Shown here piece after piece: positions 34,364 through 46,300 of a DNA stretch of 64,000 bases; the first letter of the stretch is position 1, and every line of letters begins with the position of its first letter. The stretch is taken from the NCBI RefSeq assembly GCF_964204645.1, contig NC_134028.1, forward strand, positions 15,677,263 through 15,741,262. The letters run 5' to 3'. A program made the translations under genes and the position numbers. The notes under the pieces are model-generated. The model saw only the letters and a program-made list of their open reading frames with translations. It had not been told where the DNA came from and ran no database searches. Origin of the DNA: Tubulanus polymorphus (Eukaryota > Nemertea > Palaeonemertea > Tubulaniformes > Tubulanidae).

Positions 34364-34967
34364 AGATTTATTTATATTCGAACCGCATAATATGTTAGTT
34401 ACTGGAGTAACCAATTGTGGTAAAACACATTTCATATTAGACTTGTTAGAAACTATTTATAAGAATCATTTTGATAATATAATATTATTCTGTCCTACTT
34501 ATGAAATGAATAAAACATATAATAGAGATATAGTTAAGATAAAAAAGTTTATTATATTAGATCCTAAAACAGTAAAAGAAAATTTAGATAATTGTATAAA
34601 AATAGCAATTGATACTTATAAAGGATCAAATACATTATTCATTGTAGATGATTGCGCTAATTTACATGATTCAAAAGTTAGCGAAAGTGAGTTATGTTAT
34701 CTAGCTTTCTCTGGAAGACATTTTGGGATAACAACATGGGTTTTAAATCAAAAATATAATTCAATTGTTAAAGACTTTAGGGAGAATATAAGATTTCTAG
34801 TTTTATTTTATAACAAAGATAAAAAATCTATGCAACAATCATTGGAAGGAAATCAAATTATACCTACTGAATTACATGATGAATATATGAATAAATTAAA
34901 GAATAATAAAGGTTCAAAATTATTACTGAGACTACAATTTCCCTATGAATATAAATTTATAAAATAA
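34356..34967 (+). CDS. A32/FtsK-HerA-type DNA-packaging ATPase
   Basis: Intact 203-residue protein. Walker A GVTNCGKT at residues 17-24 and Walker B LFIVDD at 94-99, followed by a sensor-like segment with FSGRHFGITTWVLNQKYN, are typical of viral genome-packaging ATPases of the poxvirus A32 kind. It would drive DNA into capsids. Its start overlaps the end of the integrase gene within TAAATGAATAA. The length is slightly short for the family. One of the few intact genes of copy III. Confidence 0.85.
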   Translation: MNKDLFIFEPHNMLVTGVTNCGKTHFILDLLETIYKNHFDNIILFCPTYEMNKTYNRDIVKIKKFIILDPKTVKENLDNCIKIAIDTYKGSNTLFIVDDCANLHDSKVSESELCYLAFSGRHFGITTWVLNQKYNSIVKDFRENIRFLVLFYNKDKKSMQQSLEGNQIIPTELHDEYMNKLKNNKGSKLLLRLQFPYEYKFIK

Positions 34968-35001
34968 AATTTATAATTTGGAATATTATAGAAACTAATT
35001 C

Positions 35002-35600
35002 ATATATCTATGTACTAGACGTACGTAAGAATCCAAGATTCTTGCTAAGAAAGTAAGAAAGTAAGAATTCTTACCAAGATTCTTACGTACGTCTAGTATA
35101 TAAATATATAAATTAGTTTTATAATAATTATTCTAAATTTAGATTATAAAAATGAATAAATTATATGTTTTCTCTTAATAAAAATAAAAATAGATTATAT
35201 TATAACTATTTCTATACTTAGATTAATAATTTATGTTTTTAATTTTTATAAAAACTAAATTATATATCTATGTACTAGACGTACGAGTAAGAAAGTAAGA
35301 TTCTTACCAAGAAAGTAAGATTCTTAGATTCTTACGTACGTCTAGTATATAGATATATAAATTTTTAAATGAATTGTATAAAAATGAATAAATTATATGT
35401 TTTCTCTTAATAATAATAAAAATAGATTATATTATAACTATTTCTATACTTAGATTAATAATTTTATGTTTTTAATTTTTATGAAAACTATTATATATAT
35501 ATATCTATGTACTAGACGTACGAGTAAGAAAGTAAGATTTCTTGGATTCTTGGATTCTTGGATTCTTACTCGTACGTCTAGTATATAGTTATATAAATTA
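35002..35600. repeat. Three tandem units, each with a roughly 100-bp hairpin, between convergent arms
   Basis: Hairpins at about 35002-35110, 35261-35359 and 35492-35600 share outer arms with ACTAGACGTACG answered by CGTACGTCTAGT, and inner AAGAATC/AGTAAG repeats answered by CTTAC. They are spaced about 240-255 bases apart and joined by near-identical AT-rich linkers (AATTATATGTTTTCTCTTAA occurs twice). They lie between the ATPase stop and the stop of the opposing zinc-finger gene. Possible roles are bidirectional transcription end, packaging or replication signal; none is shown. Confidence 0.8.
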
Positions 35601-35612
35601 GTTTTATAATAA

Positions 35613-36773
35613 TTATTCTAATTTTGTTTCTAATATATTTATAAAATCATATCTGTTTATATCTAATTCACCAAAAGTCTTAGGTAGATTTATTAATTTT
35701 AATTGATTCATCTTAACATAATTATTAGTAGGTAAATTAGCTTTTTCTCTTAATTTTTCTAAGTATTCATCAAAATCATCATAATCAAAATCAAAATGAT
35801 TTCCAAAATTTTGTATTAGATAACTTAAATCTATTTTTCTAAAATATAATAATTTATATATTTGTTTAGGATTATCTTCTGCATAAGCTAATAATTTATC
35901 AAATAACAACTTATAGAATATATAATATTGGTTAGTTTTAGGATTAAAATATCTGATATATTTATTTGGGTTATTTAACAATGGTATCATACTCACCATT
36001 TTATAAACATTAATTAGATGTAACTTTGATTTATAATGAGTATTTTCATCAACAGGTTCAATTTTCTTATTACAATATTGGCACATTTTATTTCTTTCTA
36101 TTTCTTCTAATTTCTTTTCATGTTCTTCTAACTTCCTTTCATTTTCGATATGCACTTGATATTTTTTATGTTTAGAAAAATTACTTTTAGAAATATCTAA
36201 ATCACAAATGTTACAATGTTTTTTAGAATCATCAATTGTTTCATTATCATTAGTTTCAATTGTATCAACATTATCTGTTATATTATCTATGTTATCATTT
36301 GTTTCAATTGTATTTACATTATCTATGATATTATCTATTATATTATTATCAGATATATCATTATCATTATTATTCTTTTCTTTTTCTATATGTTTATTTG
36401 ATTTCTTATGTGATGCCCAATTTTTATATGATATATATTTCTTACATACATCACAATATTTTTCATTTGTCTTTTTGGTTTTGACATCAGGTTCAATCTT
36501 ATCATTATTAGATGTAGTAGGTATTACATTATTAGATGTAGAAGGTATTACATTATTAGATGTAGAAGGTATTACATTATTATCAATTACATTACTTAAA
36601 TTATCAACAACACCACTTTTATTATTATCGATTTCTATTAGTTTAGTTTTATAAATTTTGAAAATAGGATCAAATATCAAAGCTATATTACAAGGTATTA
36701 CATAATATAAACCATCATTATTTTCATGTGTATCGATGTATGGAATATGTTTATATACTCTACCTCCTTCCAT
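35613..36773 (-). CDS. Zinc-finger protein of the Polinton right arm (386 aa)
   Basis: Open throughout. Three C2H2-like fingers: CDVCKKYISYKNWASHKKSN near residue 108, CNICDLDISKSNFSKHKK near 190, and CQYCNKKIEPVDENTH near 230. Between them are D/N-rich low-complexity stretches and three tandem NNVIPSTS-type octapeptides. The C-terminal 130 residues look globular (YIRYFNPKTNQYYIFY). The finger style resembles the N-terminus of the polymerase. Function unknown; nucleic-acid binding is likely. A shattered homologue lies at 58935-59552. Confidence 0.7.
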   Translation of the reverse strand: MEGGRVYKHIPYIDTHENNDGLYYVIPCNIALIFDPIFKIYKTKLIEIDNNKSGVVDNLSNVIDNNVIPSTSNNVIPSTSNNVIPTTSNNDKIEPDVKTKKTNEKYCDVCKKYISYKNWASHKKSNKHIEKEKNNNDNDISDNNIIDNIIDNVNTIETNDNIDNITDNVDTIETNDNETIDDSKKHCNICDLDISKSNFSKHKKYQVHIENERKLEEHEKKLEEIERNKMCQYCNKKIEPVDENTHYKSKLHLINVYKMVSMIPLLNNPNKYIRYFNPKTNQYYIFYKLLFDKLLAYAEDNPKQIYKLLYFRKIDLSYLIQNFGNHFDFDYDDFDEYLEKLREKANLPTNNYVKMNQLKLINLPKTFGELDINRYDFINILETKLE

Positions 36774-36805
36774 TTATTATATGAATTTTTATTAAAGTTA
36801 AAATT

Positions 36806-38051
36806 CTAATACATAACACTATTTAATTGAGAATTTACAATATTTAATTGCGCGTCAGATATAATATAAATATGCATTTTGAAATTTAGGCTTCCTTTTT
36901 TCTTTGTCATGAATAATTGTATTCCATCTTTAGTGTTTTGTAATTTTTTTCCAGAACCATGTAATGAATTATCCTCTGTTGTTCTAAAATCTAACCATAA
37001 TGCATATTTATTACCGGTATAATAATCAATTTGATTAATGTTATAATTTTCAGATGATTTCACTTTTCCATTCATAAAATGTTTTCTAATTTCTGGCCAT
37101 TGATCAATCATTCTCATTCCTTGACAAAATATTTTATTTGCTATTCCTTCGATAGTTATTTCTACTTTTGTTATTTCAGGATTATAATAATTATCAACAT
37201 TTATTGCACCATTAGTGTATGTTGCAATGGTAAAAAATATTAATATACCTTTAATAGATCTTCTTGGGAAGTTAATATTATCATTAATAATTTCATCATT
37301 TGCATTAATAGTTACAGTTTTAAATTTATCAATATAATCATATAATAATGAAAATCCTTGATTGTATTTAGTTTGAATTATACTTGAAATATTTTCATCA
37401 GTTACTGTATCATATTCTAAACATATATTCGATAATTTATAACTCATATCTTTATTAACGCTAGATATTACAATTTCATTAACAGGAGCAAATGTTATTT
37501 CGAATATAACATCTTCTTGAATTGCGTATTTATATAAAGGCGCATTATTATTTATCAATTCAAAGTCTAATGGAATTTTATATTTGCTTCCATATATACT
37601 TTTTATCAATTTATCTACAGCATATTGCATATTGCATTATGCGCTTCTGATCTTAATTTATTTTGGTTTTCTGATTGGATTCCTTGAAATATCATTTTAT
37701 TTCTATTTTCTTTAGTTAACCATAAATCTTTGTAATGCATAAACAAATTATAATCATCTAATGAGAAAACTGTTTCTGGACCAATCTTTATTGTTAATTT
37801 TTAATCAAATATCTTCCAACATTATCAACAACATAATTATTATTATTACCGATTACTTTTATATCGGCTGATAAATAAATACTATTTGGAACATAAAAAG
37901 TATTTTGTGTTAATCGAGGAATTCTAACATATAAAGTTTCATCAGGATTAATGTTAGAAGGATTATGTGTAATTATATGATGTGATCTTTCTGCTTTAAT
38001 AGCATTAGATATTCCATGATTCTTAGAAGGATTGATATAACTCGCACTCAT
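36806..38051 (-). pseudogene. Major capsid protein (double jelly-roll type), copy III
   Basis: About 415 codons, complete from the TAAATG start at 38051 to the stop at 36806. Two one-base deletions, near 37795 (in an A-run) and near 37630, split it into three frames. Segments conserved in all copies include FEITFAPVNEIV, LEYDTVTDENI, INFPRRSIKGILIFF and QGMRMIDQWPEIRKHF. It lies between the zinc-finger and coiled-coil genes with the penton gene further upstream. The capsid assignment is by resemblance to Polinton/adintovirus hexon proteins; a structure prediction would confirm the fold. Confidence 0.75.
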
Positions 38052-38071
38052 TTATTTAACAAAAAAATTAA

Positions 38072-39537
38072 TTATTTATTTTTTATCATGTTTACTAATC
38101 CAAAAATAATAGCACTTACAACTGTAATTAGAAATAAAATAATATGTTCCGCAGCAAAGTTAATAATGTTTCCTGCAGATTTCAATATAAAACCAACAAT
38201 TGATGCAATAATTCCTGGTAATGCTGCAGCAGATTTTTTAGATAGTTCCCATAAATATTTTGCTAATTTCTTTAAACCATCCTTAACTTTATCTTGTATA
38301 GAATTATTATCATTCGGGGGTTTATCCGGTTTATTGGGAGTAGGAGTAGATTTCAAAGAATTTGATATAGCTAAACCAATTGTTGTAAATAACATAGTTA
38401 CAGCTGTTAGAATTGAAAGAATTGTTATTCCTTCTAACTTAAATAATAATCTTATTCTATCTTTTAGTGATATGTCAGAATTTGGTTTTATCAACAAATC
38501 TTTAAAAATAACTTTTAATCTATTAATTTTATAATCATATGATTTTAATAATAATTTAATTTCTTCTTTTTGTAATTCTATGTTATATTCTAAATCATCT
38601 TTTTCTTTTTCTAAATACGCATTTCTTTTTTTAAATTCAATTTCTTCAATAACTTTATTATCTCTATCTAATTTTAGTTGTTCTATTTCTTTATTTTTAT
38701 CAGTTCTAAATTTCTAATTTCAATATCTCTTATACTTTTATCATGCGCAATTTTATCAGCTTCATTTCTTATACTAATAATTTCTCTTATTGTTTTATCA
38801 GAAAATATATCTAAATCTTCTAATTCTTGATCTGTTGCATCAAGTAATCCATTTGGTAAAAGTTTTTCAATTGGAACTTTATTTGATTTAAGTTTACTAG
38901 TTTTGGAAGTTTTATTCTGTTCGGAAGTTGTTTCTGTTTCTGAATTTTTATTGATTATTTTTAATAAGTCATCAATTCTTTCACTAAATACTCTTATATT
39001 ATCATCTCTTTCTTCTTGTGTAACATCAGTTATTTCATTACTAATACTTATTCTTTTAATTTTATCTGGTTCTAATTTTCTCAAAGTTGATTCCGCCAAT
39101 ATTTTATTTAGTCTTGTCTTTTGATTAGTGATATCAATATAATAATCACCATCCAAACGATAATAATATTTACCTTTAAAAAGTTTTAATTTTTCTACTA
39201 AAAGTTCAGCATCTCTATTACTTATATTATACCCAGATCTTTAAAATGCAGGTTTGAAATTATAAATATATTCATTATAATCTATTCTTTTTTTTACTAA
39301 ACCTGGGTCTAAATTTTCAGTAGGTATTCTCGATATAGTTCTTCTATCATGTTCTTCTGTTGATGTGGCTTTAGAACCACTATCTGCTAAATTAGAATGA
39401 TATGCTGATTCATCATCATTATCAATATTAGTTTCATTAAGATTAGCACCTGCTTCATTATAATCATCATCAATATATCCTTCATTATTATTTCCCGTGC
39501 CTTCCATTCCAATATCATCTCCACCTTTTACATCCAT
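38072..39537 (-). pseudogene. Coiled-coil protein with membrane segments, copy III
   Basis: Homologue of 705-2282. The acidic N-terminus and membrane-rich C-terminus agree, and here the C-terminal part (38072-38497) is complete, with ITILSILTAVTMLFTTIGLA and two later hydrophobic helices. The middle (about 38690-38960) is unlike copies I and IV, with TSEQNKTSKTSKLKSNKVPI and LLPNGLLDATDQEL. Lesions: an in-frame stop at 39241-39243 and a frame slip near 38695. Confidence 0.65.
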
Positions 39538-40861
39538 TTACATAAAATTTAAAATATAATATTCCTCCGATTACAATTCCTATAAAAGTTAAAGCTAATT
39601 TAGCATTTTCATGGGATTTATTATCATCATTTAGTTTAATTATTTCATGTTGAATATTATCAGTTTTTATATTTTCTGATGTATTGTAATCTTTAATTTT
39701 AGAATCATTATTTGATTTAATATTATTAGTTTCTGTTGATTGAATATTTTTTTTATTTTTTTCACCTTCCATTAATTTTGGAGCAGTAATAATCTTTTTA
39801 TTTATATCATTTAATCCAAATGAATTATTTATTGTTGCAGTTTTAATTAGATTATTATAACCAATTATTTTTCCCATCTTTAATACTAAATCATTAGAAA
39901 TAATTAATAGATTAGGGCCAATACAATAATTTAATCTAATATGTGATTTATCTAAATAATTTTGATATCTTACAATGTTTTCTGGAATCGATCTATATTT
40001 ATCATTATGAATTGAATCTTCAAATAAAACTTTAAATTGTTTTTGCGCATCGAATGAAGTGTTATCATTTCCAATTATTGGGGATCTTGTTTCAACTTGA
40101 GCACCTAAAATACAAATTAAATAAGTTCTAATAGATTGATTTATTCTTTGTATACCTGATTTTGTAAAACCTTCACTATTTTCTAAAATGAAATTAACCC
40201 AACCATTATTGTTTTGTTGTTGTATATTATTATAATATTTTGGTAATTCATTCCAATTTAGTGTTCTTATATCTGAATTTGTCATTATTTTTCCAAATTC
40301 TTTAGTATATAATATTCCTAATCCACCCATTGTTCCAATTTTTGCTCTAAAATCTTTATTTGAATTAATATTAAATTCATTACATATTTTATAAAACTTA
40401 GAAAAATTAATATCATTATTCAATTCTTTAAAATATTTTGAACCTGGTAAAGGACATTCTAATTCATCTAATATTAATTTTATTTGAAAATATGTATGAA
40501 ATCTAAAAAGTGATAACATCAATGGTAAACTTGGTTTGTTTAAATGATCATTCCAACTAATTCCACAACCTGTTGTTGCGCAATAAACAGCAAAATTTAA
40601 TTGGTTCTGCTAATACTTCATATTAGATTTTAATAACCATTGTTTTGCCTCATTTAAATTTTTGAAATTAATTGTATACACATGAAATATATTTTCCATC
40701 TTTACATGAAAATTATTACTTTCAGTAACATAAATATATAAATCAATTAATGAATTTAAAACTTCATTTCTATATGTAATATCTTTATTTAAATCTATTG
40801 CAGGAATATTATATTTAATTGATTCATTATATTGGAACGCTTTTGGAAAACTATCTGCCAT
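39515..40861 (-). pseudogene. Conserved Polinton structural-block protein, copy III
   Basis: One frame of 449 codons from the TAAATG start at 40861, broken only by TAG at 40609-40611 where copies I and IV have Trp (YWQNQL). Loss of the normal stop after the C-terminal hydrophobic segment lets the frame run over the start of the downstream gene (39537), so the two genes overlap here. Otherwise as in copy I, with FDAQKQF and the GYNN region present. Confidence 0.65.
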
Positions 40862-40877
40862 TTATATAATTAAAAAA

Positions 40878-41312
40878 TTAATAATTAACTAATTCTTTTA
40901 ATAATTTATCTTGTTCTTCAACTGTTATATGGCCATTTAAACTTATTATATAATCTAGTGTATTCTTTAATTTATTAATTTCTTTTATATTAGTTTTAAT
41001 TTTTTCTTTATTACTTTTTATATTTAATTTTGAACTTATACCGGTTAAAACACTTGAACTTAATCCTAGTACGCCAATTAATATAGCTAAAGGTGTTAAT
41101 GGACTGAATATTGCTACAAATGTTATTACAGAACTAATTGTAACCGAACCACTTATAATCAAATAATATATAATTTTAGATTTTAAATATTTTTTCTTTT
41201 TAACTTTTAAATCATTTTCAAATTCTAATATTTGTTTTTCTAAATATATTTTTAATTTAGTTTTATTTATATCATGAGGAATAATATCAATATTATCAAC
41301 TTTATCTTCCAT
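40878..41312 (-). CDS. Small two-helix membrane protein, copy III (intact, 144 aa)
   Basis: Charged N-terminal helix (KLKIYLEKQILEFENDLKVK), two adjacent hydrophobic segments at about residues 52-92, then a Lys/Glu-rich helix. It is the only intact version of the three, and it defines the true start and stop for copies I and IV. Function unknown; the arrangement suits a membrane-inserted accessory or virion protein. Confidence 0.65.
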   Translation of the reverse strand: MEDKVDNIDIIPHDINKTKLKIYLEKQILEFENDLKVKKKKYLKSKIIYYLIISGSVTISSVITFVAIFSPLTPLAILIGVLGLSSSVLTGISSKLNIKSNKEKIKTNIKEINKLKNTLDYIISLNGHITVEEQDKLLKELVNY

Positions 41313-41324
41313 TTATTTAGAAAA

Positions 41325-41548
41325 AAAATCTGATCATATAATTCCTTGTTAATATAATCCATATAGTTTTGTCTTTTTTCTCTATATTCTTCTGCTGCTT
41401 TATTGTATTTTTCTAATGCTAAGTTATGTCTTTTTTGTTCTGTTAATGAACCATTTTTATCAATATGCTTAAATAAATAACCACCACCAGTAAATGCTAA
41501 AGCGTTAACAATTGCTGATCCTATAATAGTTATAATTGCAGAAGCCAT
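41325..41548 (-). pseudogene. Membrane protein with helices at both ends, copy III (deleted C-terminus)
   Basis: The N-terminal 70 residues match 4097-4520 and 54275-54697, up to NKELYDQ. A deletion of roughly 200 bases then joins the gene directly to the upstream region of the 144-residue protein, and the frame continues as unrelated residues into that gene. The C-terminal helix is gone. Confidence 0.65.
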
Positions 41549-41572
41549 TTATTTAGCAAAAAAATTATGCAT

Positions 41573-41791
41573 TTATATGGGAGGAATATATTTTTGTTTT
41601 TCTAAATAATCAATAGTTAAATTAGATAAAGTAACTGCTAATGTTAATTTTAAAATATCATTTATATCAAATCTATCAACATTAACACTTCCCATTTTAA
41701 ATACTTTTTTTAATACCATTGAATAACCAACAGTTCCAACTGATAATGCGCCATTATATAATCCAGTTATTATCCACTTATTATCACTCAT
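41573..41791 (-). CDS. 73-residue-type Polinton membrane protein, copy III (intact)
   Basis: 72 residues, with GALSVGTVGYSMVLKKVF and ILKLTLAVTLSNLTIDYL; one Leu fewer than the copy I protein. The start ATGA overlaps the stop of the preceding gene. Same place and nearly the same residues as 4545-4766. Confidence 0.65.
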   Translation of the reverse strand: MSDNKWIITGLYNGALSVGTVGYSMVLKKVFKMGSVNVDRFDINDILKLTLAVTLSNLTIDYLEKQKYIPPI

Positions 41792-42147
41792 TTATTTATC
41801 AAAAAATTACTATCATCAAAATATTTAGTTATCTTAGTGATGATTAAATCAACATTTATTTCATTACTAGTTTCATTTGTATATATTTCAATTATTATTT
41901 TTTTAATATCATCGATGATAAAATCTTCATCTAATTCATAAAATCTTAAAGATTCTCTAATTAAATTAGTAATCTTTTCTACATTTAAAGTTTCTTTATC
42001 TATTGTTGTTTCATACTCAAATGTTGTTTCATTAGAAAATGCAATATTTTTGATATGTGTAATTACATCATTAACGTTAAATTTCATTTCTTTCTCATGT
42101 TTAAAATCAAACCCAAAACATATACTCGGTCCAACAGTTATATCCAT
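41788..42147 (-). CDS. Hypothetical 119-residue Polinton protein, copy III
   Basis: Intact. Shares TVGPSICFGFDFKH at the start and KYFDDSNF at the end with copy I, but residues 20-100 diverge strongly and include an acidic ETTFEYETTIDKETL segment. The pattern of conserved ends around a divergent middle points to replacement by recombination or to relaxed constraint. Function unknown. Confidence 0.6.
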   Translation of the reverse strand: MDITVGPSICFGFDFKHEKEMKFNVNDVITHIKNIAFSNETTFEYETTIDKETLNVEKITNLIRESLRFYELDEDFIIDDIKKIIIEIYTNETSNEINVDLIITKITKYFDDSNFLINK

Positions 42148-42163
42148 TTATATAATGAAAAAA

Positions 42164-42921
42164 TTACTCTTTACATCTTATAACTAATTCATAAATTACA
42201 GGAAAGTTATTCAAATCAATTAAGTATCCATTATGATCTTACTTCTAATCTAAAATTATTAAATTTAGGAATGCAAGGTTTAAAATCACATTCTGTTAAA
42301 TTATAATTTATTTGAGTTCCAAATTGTTTAACATTTTTTAGCGGTAAAATATTTAGTATACTAGAACTACAAATTGTTTCTTTAGTTGCTTCGAAAGTTT
42401 TTGTCGGCTCGATTAAATTGCAATAAATATAAAAGTGTGTAAAAGGTATTATATTTGAATTACCATCTATGTTTCCTGTAACAGTATCTGGTGCAATTCC
42501 TAGCAATTTAGCTAATGGTTTTTTTTACCATAAATGCATGTTGACTTTCATCATATACCTTTATTTTAATTTTATTTGTGCTATCACTTTTTATAAATCT
42601 AATTAAAAATTTATCATCTCTTCTAATTTTCAACCGTGCTCTTCGATTAATTTCTTGAGCTAATGTTTCTAAATTATATAATCCTGGTTTTAAAATTATA
42701 TGAAACCATTTATCTACATTTCCAATATGAATTAAAAAAGTATTATCTTCAATAGTTTTATCCGTTATATTATAAAAAGAATTACATAAACTTATATTAA
42801 CTAATATTAAATCTACACAATTCTTAAATTCTCTATCTAATTGAACTAGTAAATTATGAGATTTATAATTAGTAAGTTTTCTTGAATCAACAAATATTCT
42901 GTATTCTTTTAATTCCGCCAT
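42164..42921 (-). pseudogene. Penton-like minor capsid protein, copy III
   Basis: Homologue of 5126-5884. N-terminal part KEYRIFVDSRKL and LLVQLDREFKNC; C-terminal part with FTHFYIYCNLIEPTKTF and FNNFRLEVRS. An extra A in an A-run near 42515 shifts the frame between the halves, and a small deletion near 42233 removes the last strands from frame. The middle (about 42600-42700) also differs from copy I. Confidence 0.65.
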
Positions 42922-42938
42922 TTATTTTACATATTTTC

Positions 42939-43292
42939 TTATTCGAAATCTATTTCATGATGCCCCTTTTCATTCTTACCTTTGCATACGAAATAGAAAT
43001 CACCAGAACATAATTCTTCTAGATCTTCACTTGATAATCTATGAAATCTATCTGGTAAATATGTTCTGAATTTATATGTATTTCCTTTTAATCCTTCATA
43101 TTCTAAGTGTATAACTAATTTATCTCCATATTTGTTAGTAACTCTATCAATATTTGTAATTAGATATTTCTTATGGATTATTAATTCTTTTAACTTCTTA
43201 AATTTATAATCTACTGATTTGATATTTGAAGTATCTTTTATTCTATCTAGAAATAATTTGTTGTTCTCACTGTGTGTTTGTTTACTCTCGAT
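42939..43292 (-). pseudogene. Small conserved protein next to PolB, copy III (start lost)
   Basis: The 118-codon frame is open to its natural end (HHEIDFE), but the start codon is ATC where copy I has ATG. Sequence otherwise follows 5902-6255, with YKFRTYLPDRFHRL conserved. Confidence 0.5.
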
Positions 43293-43322
43293 TTTAATAA
43301 CGTATTTTTTATTAAAATTTGA

Positions 43323-46300
43323 TTAACACGTTAGAATTCTTTTCATTATCTCGTTCTCTTTTGTTTCTTCTCTTTTAAATTTTAAGTATTCATCTAAATT
43401 ACAACCATAAGCAACTGTATGAAATCCATCATCTAAAATATATCTTTTATCATCAAATGGGTTTAGACTTATCTTTTCAATTTCTTCAATAAACATTTCA
43501 TGATCTTAAGATCTTAAACATCTCATTTTATGTTTTCTAACTTCTTCATTGAATATACAATTGATGTAATCTTTGAAATGAATATTCTTTTCGACTACAC
43601 TTTTAGTTATTCCTTTTAACTTTTTAGCTTCATGTTCTTTAGTTTTATATGAATACATTTTGGATCTAATACCGATGAATTCAATCATTTCTTCACCACC
43701 TAATTCATCTTTGAATTTACCGGGAACTTTTTTATTATCATTGCTAAACAATTCATGATCTTTAGGATAATTACTAAAATCAAAATGATGTTTTAATGTT
43801 TTTAAATCATCAGTTATGTTATCAGTTTTTATCTTTAATATGTAAGAATCGGTATCAAAATATAATATTTCTATGTTTTTTCTCCAAAAAGTGGTTGTAA
43901 TACATTATAATAGAATTCATACATTAGTAAATTTGATAATTCTAAAACTGATGCTCCAACATAGATTGGTTTATTAAATTTCATTGAATATGTTCTTCTC
44001 ATTTTAACTGCGGCTAAATTTTCATCAAATATTCTGTTACCAATGAACTTGTGATTGTAAATGTCTAATTCTTTTACCATTACTAACTAACTCAATATCA
44101 TTTCTATTTCTAATATTTTCACAAGTTTTTCCATAGAATGCAATATTCATTAACTTGAAGAAATCGTTTTCGAAATCAGTTTTAGCTTTAGTTCTCTGTT
44201 TGGTGTTATATATTTTTCTAACCACTTAGATTGACTAAATGAAATATATCTATGTACTTTTTTTAGAACCATTCCTTGTTTTAGATAAAACTTTAACATT
44301 CTATAATGTACTACATAATTATATTTATCTTCCTGAGTTACCATAAACTTTTCTATTATGAATATGATTATCGGGTTTAATTCTTTTTTGATAATTTGAT
44401 AGTTCTTCATGAGTTACAGTTTTATGTTCGGGACAATAAGCTAGAATAACAATGACAAGGATCAATGTTAAAATATTTTAGGTTTACATCTCTAAACCTT
44501 TCGAATATATCAGTTAATAATAATACATCTGATTTTAGATATAAATCTACTAATTGTCCATGATTTTCTATTTTGAAATGATTCCAAATATTCAATGTTC
44601 TATTATATACTTCATCTTTAACATATTCATTTTTTAATTCATCATAGAATTGTTCTTTTAATAATTCAGTTATATTAAAATCATTATGTGATTTATAAAA
44701 TGAAAATGGAATTGCGCCTTAATATCTCATTAATTGAAAATCATCATTATTTGGGTAGTGTTGTTTTAATATTTTTAATTCATCATCAACTAATGATTTT
44801 GAAAAGTTATCTAATGAACTATTTAAAAATCTATATGAATCTATAAATCTTAAACACCCAAATTGGAATGATATATAATTCTCAGATGTTTTAACTAACA
44901 TTCTAAATCTATAAGTTGGTATTTTATCTTTTGATCTATTTGAATTTAATCTTTCTATTTCATTATTAATTTCTTCTATTTTATAACATAACTGTTTGAT
45001 AAATAAATGTGCATCATATCCGGATAGATTATGAAATATAACTGGTACAAAATTAATTTTCTTAGCTTGTAAGTTACAATTCTTTCCATTCAAATGATCA
45101 TGGTCTCTTACTTTTTTATCTCTAAAATTAAATATCTTTTCACAATATTAACATTTATCTGCAAACTCAAATGCTTCTTTATCTTCTTCTGTCATTATAA
45201 TTTCTTTATTTGTATTCAATAATTTACTAAATCTTTATTTCATATTCAATTAATAAGTCACAAAAATGATTGATAACATTTTCATTTCTGTAATGATAAT
45301 ATTCACTTTTAATTAGTTCTGGATAATCAGATTTAGTATGTAACCCGAAAGCAGCAGCTGATTGATGAATCTTTTTAATAGTATTTGTTTTTGGCGGTTC
45401 TTCAGAATAATCATTTTCATTAGAATTTAATTTCTTTCTTTTATAATATATTTCTTTTCTATCTTGATCAGTTAGTTCCTTATTTAATGATTCAAAATCT
45501 CCATATATAACAAATGGAACTTTATTTTTGTAATCATATTTTTTGAATTCTAATATTTTATCTTTTTCATTTGGTAAAACTAATTTACAATAATCATGAT
45601 TTTCACATAATTGTTTATGATTTAATAATGTACTTTCATTACTGAATCTATGTAAACATTTTCTACATAGATATATTTTATTATGGTGATCACTTTCTGT
45701 TCTAAAGAATAAATCTATTTGTTTAATCCACATATAATGATTCTCATAATATAATATCTCAATAACATCGTTTGAATCATAATCTTTTGATAGGTATAAA
45801 GGTTCTAATGTATAATGTTTTATGTTGTTACCTTTTGTATTTGGTAATTTGATTAAATCAAATACATTTATTCTTAAATTATTATCTCTTTCTATCTTTG
45901 GGATGTTTTTAATTATAACAGGATACTTATCTATCTTATAATTATTTTCAAATGGTTTATAATGAGTTAATCTACAAATATTATAAGTTGCAGGATGTAA
46001 ACAACTAATTATTGCCCATAGAAAACATTTATCATCTTCATTTTGTACATTTATAACAGCATTAGTTCTAAATGGTAGTTTAATATAACTCGATGCTTCA
46101 ATATCTGGTTCTTTATAATATGATACATTATTTTCATCAATTGGTTTTGATTTAGTTAACTTATTATATTTTGTGTTATAAACATGTAAAGTCATAAATA
46201 TTATTTCATCAAATATTAAACCAGATCCTTCAAAATATTTCTCTTCTATTTTAGTTTTTACTTCATTATAACATTTATCTAATTTATCATCTATATGTTG

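Noticed and set aside
35002-35600. tRNA or structured RNA gene in the hairpin array
   Set aside because: No cloverleaf or conserved RNA box; long perfect arms with simple repeats fit palindromic DNA better.
36208-36654. Plus-strand hydrophobic frame across the zinc-finger gene
   Set aside because: Reverse complement of Asn/Asp-rich low-complexity coding; antisense artefact.
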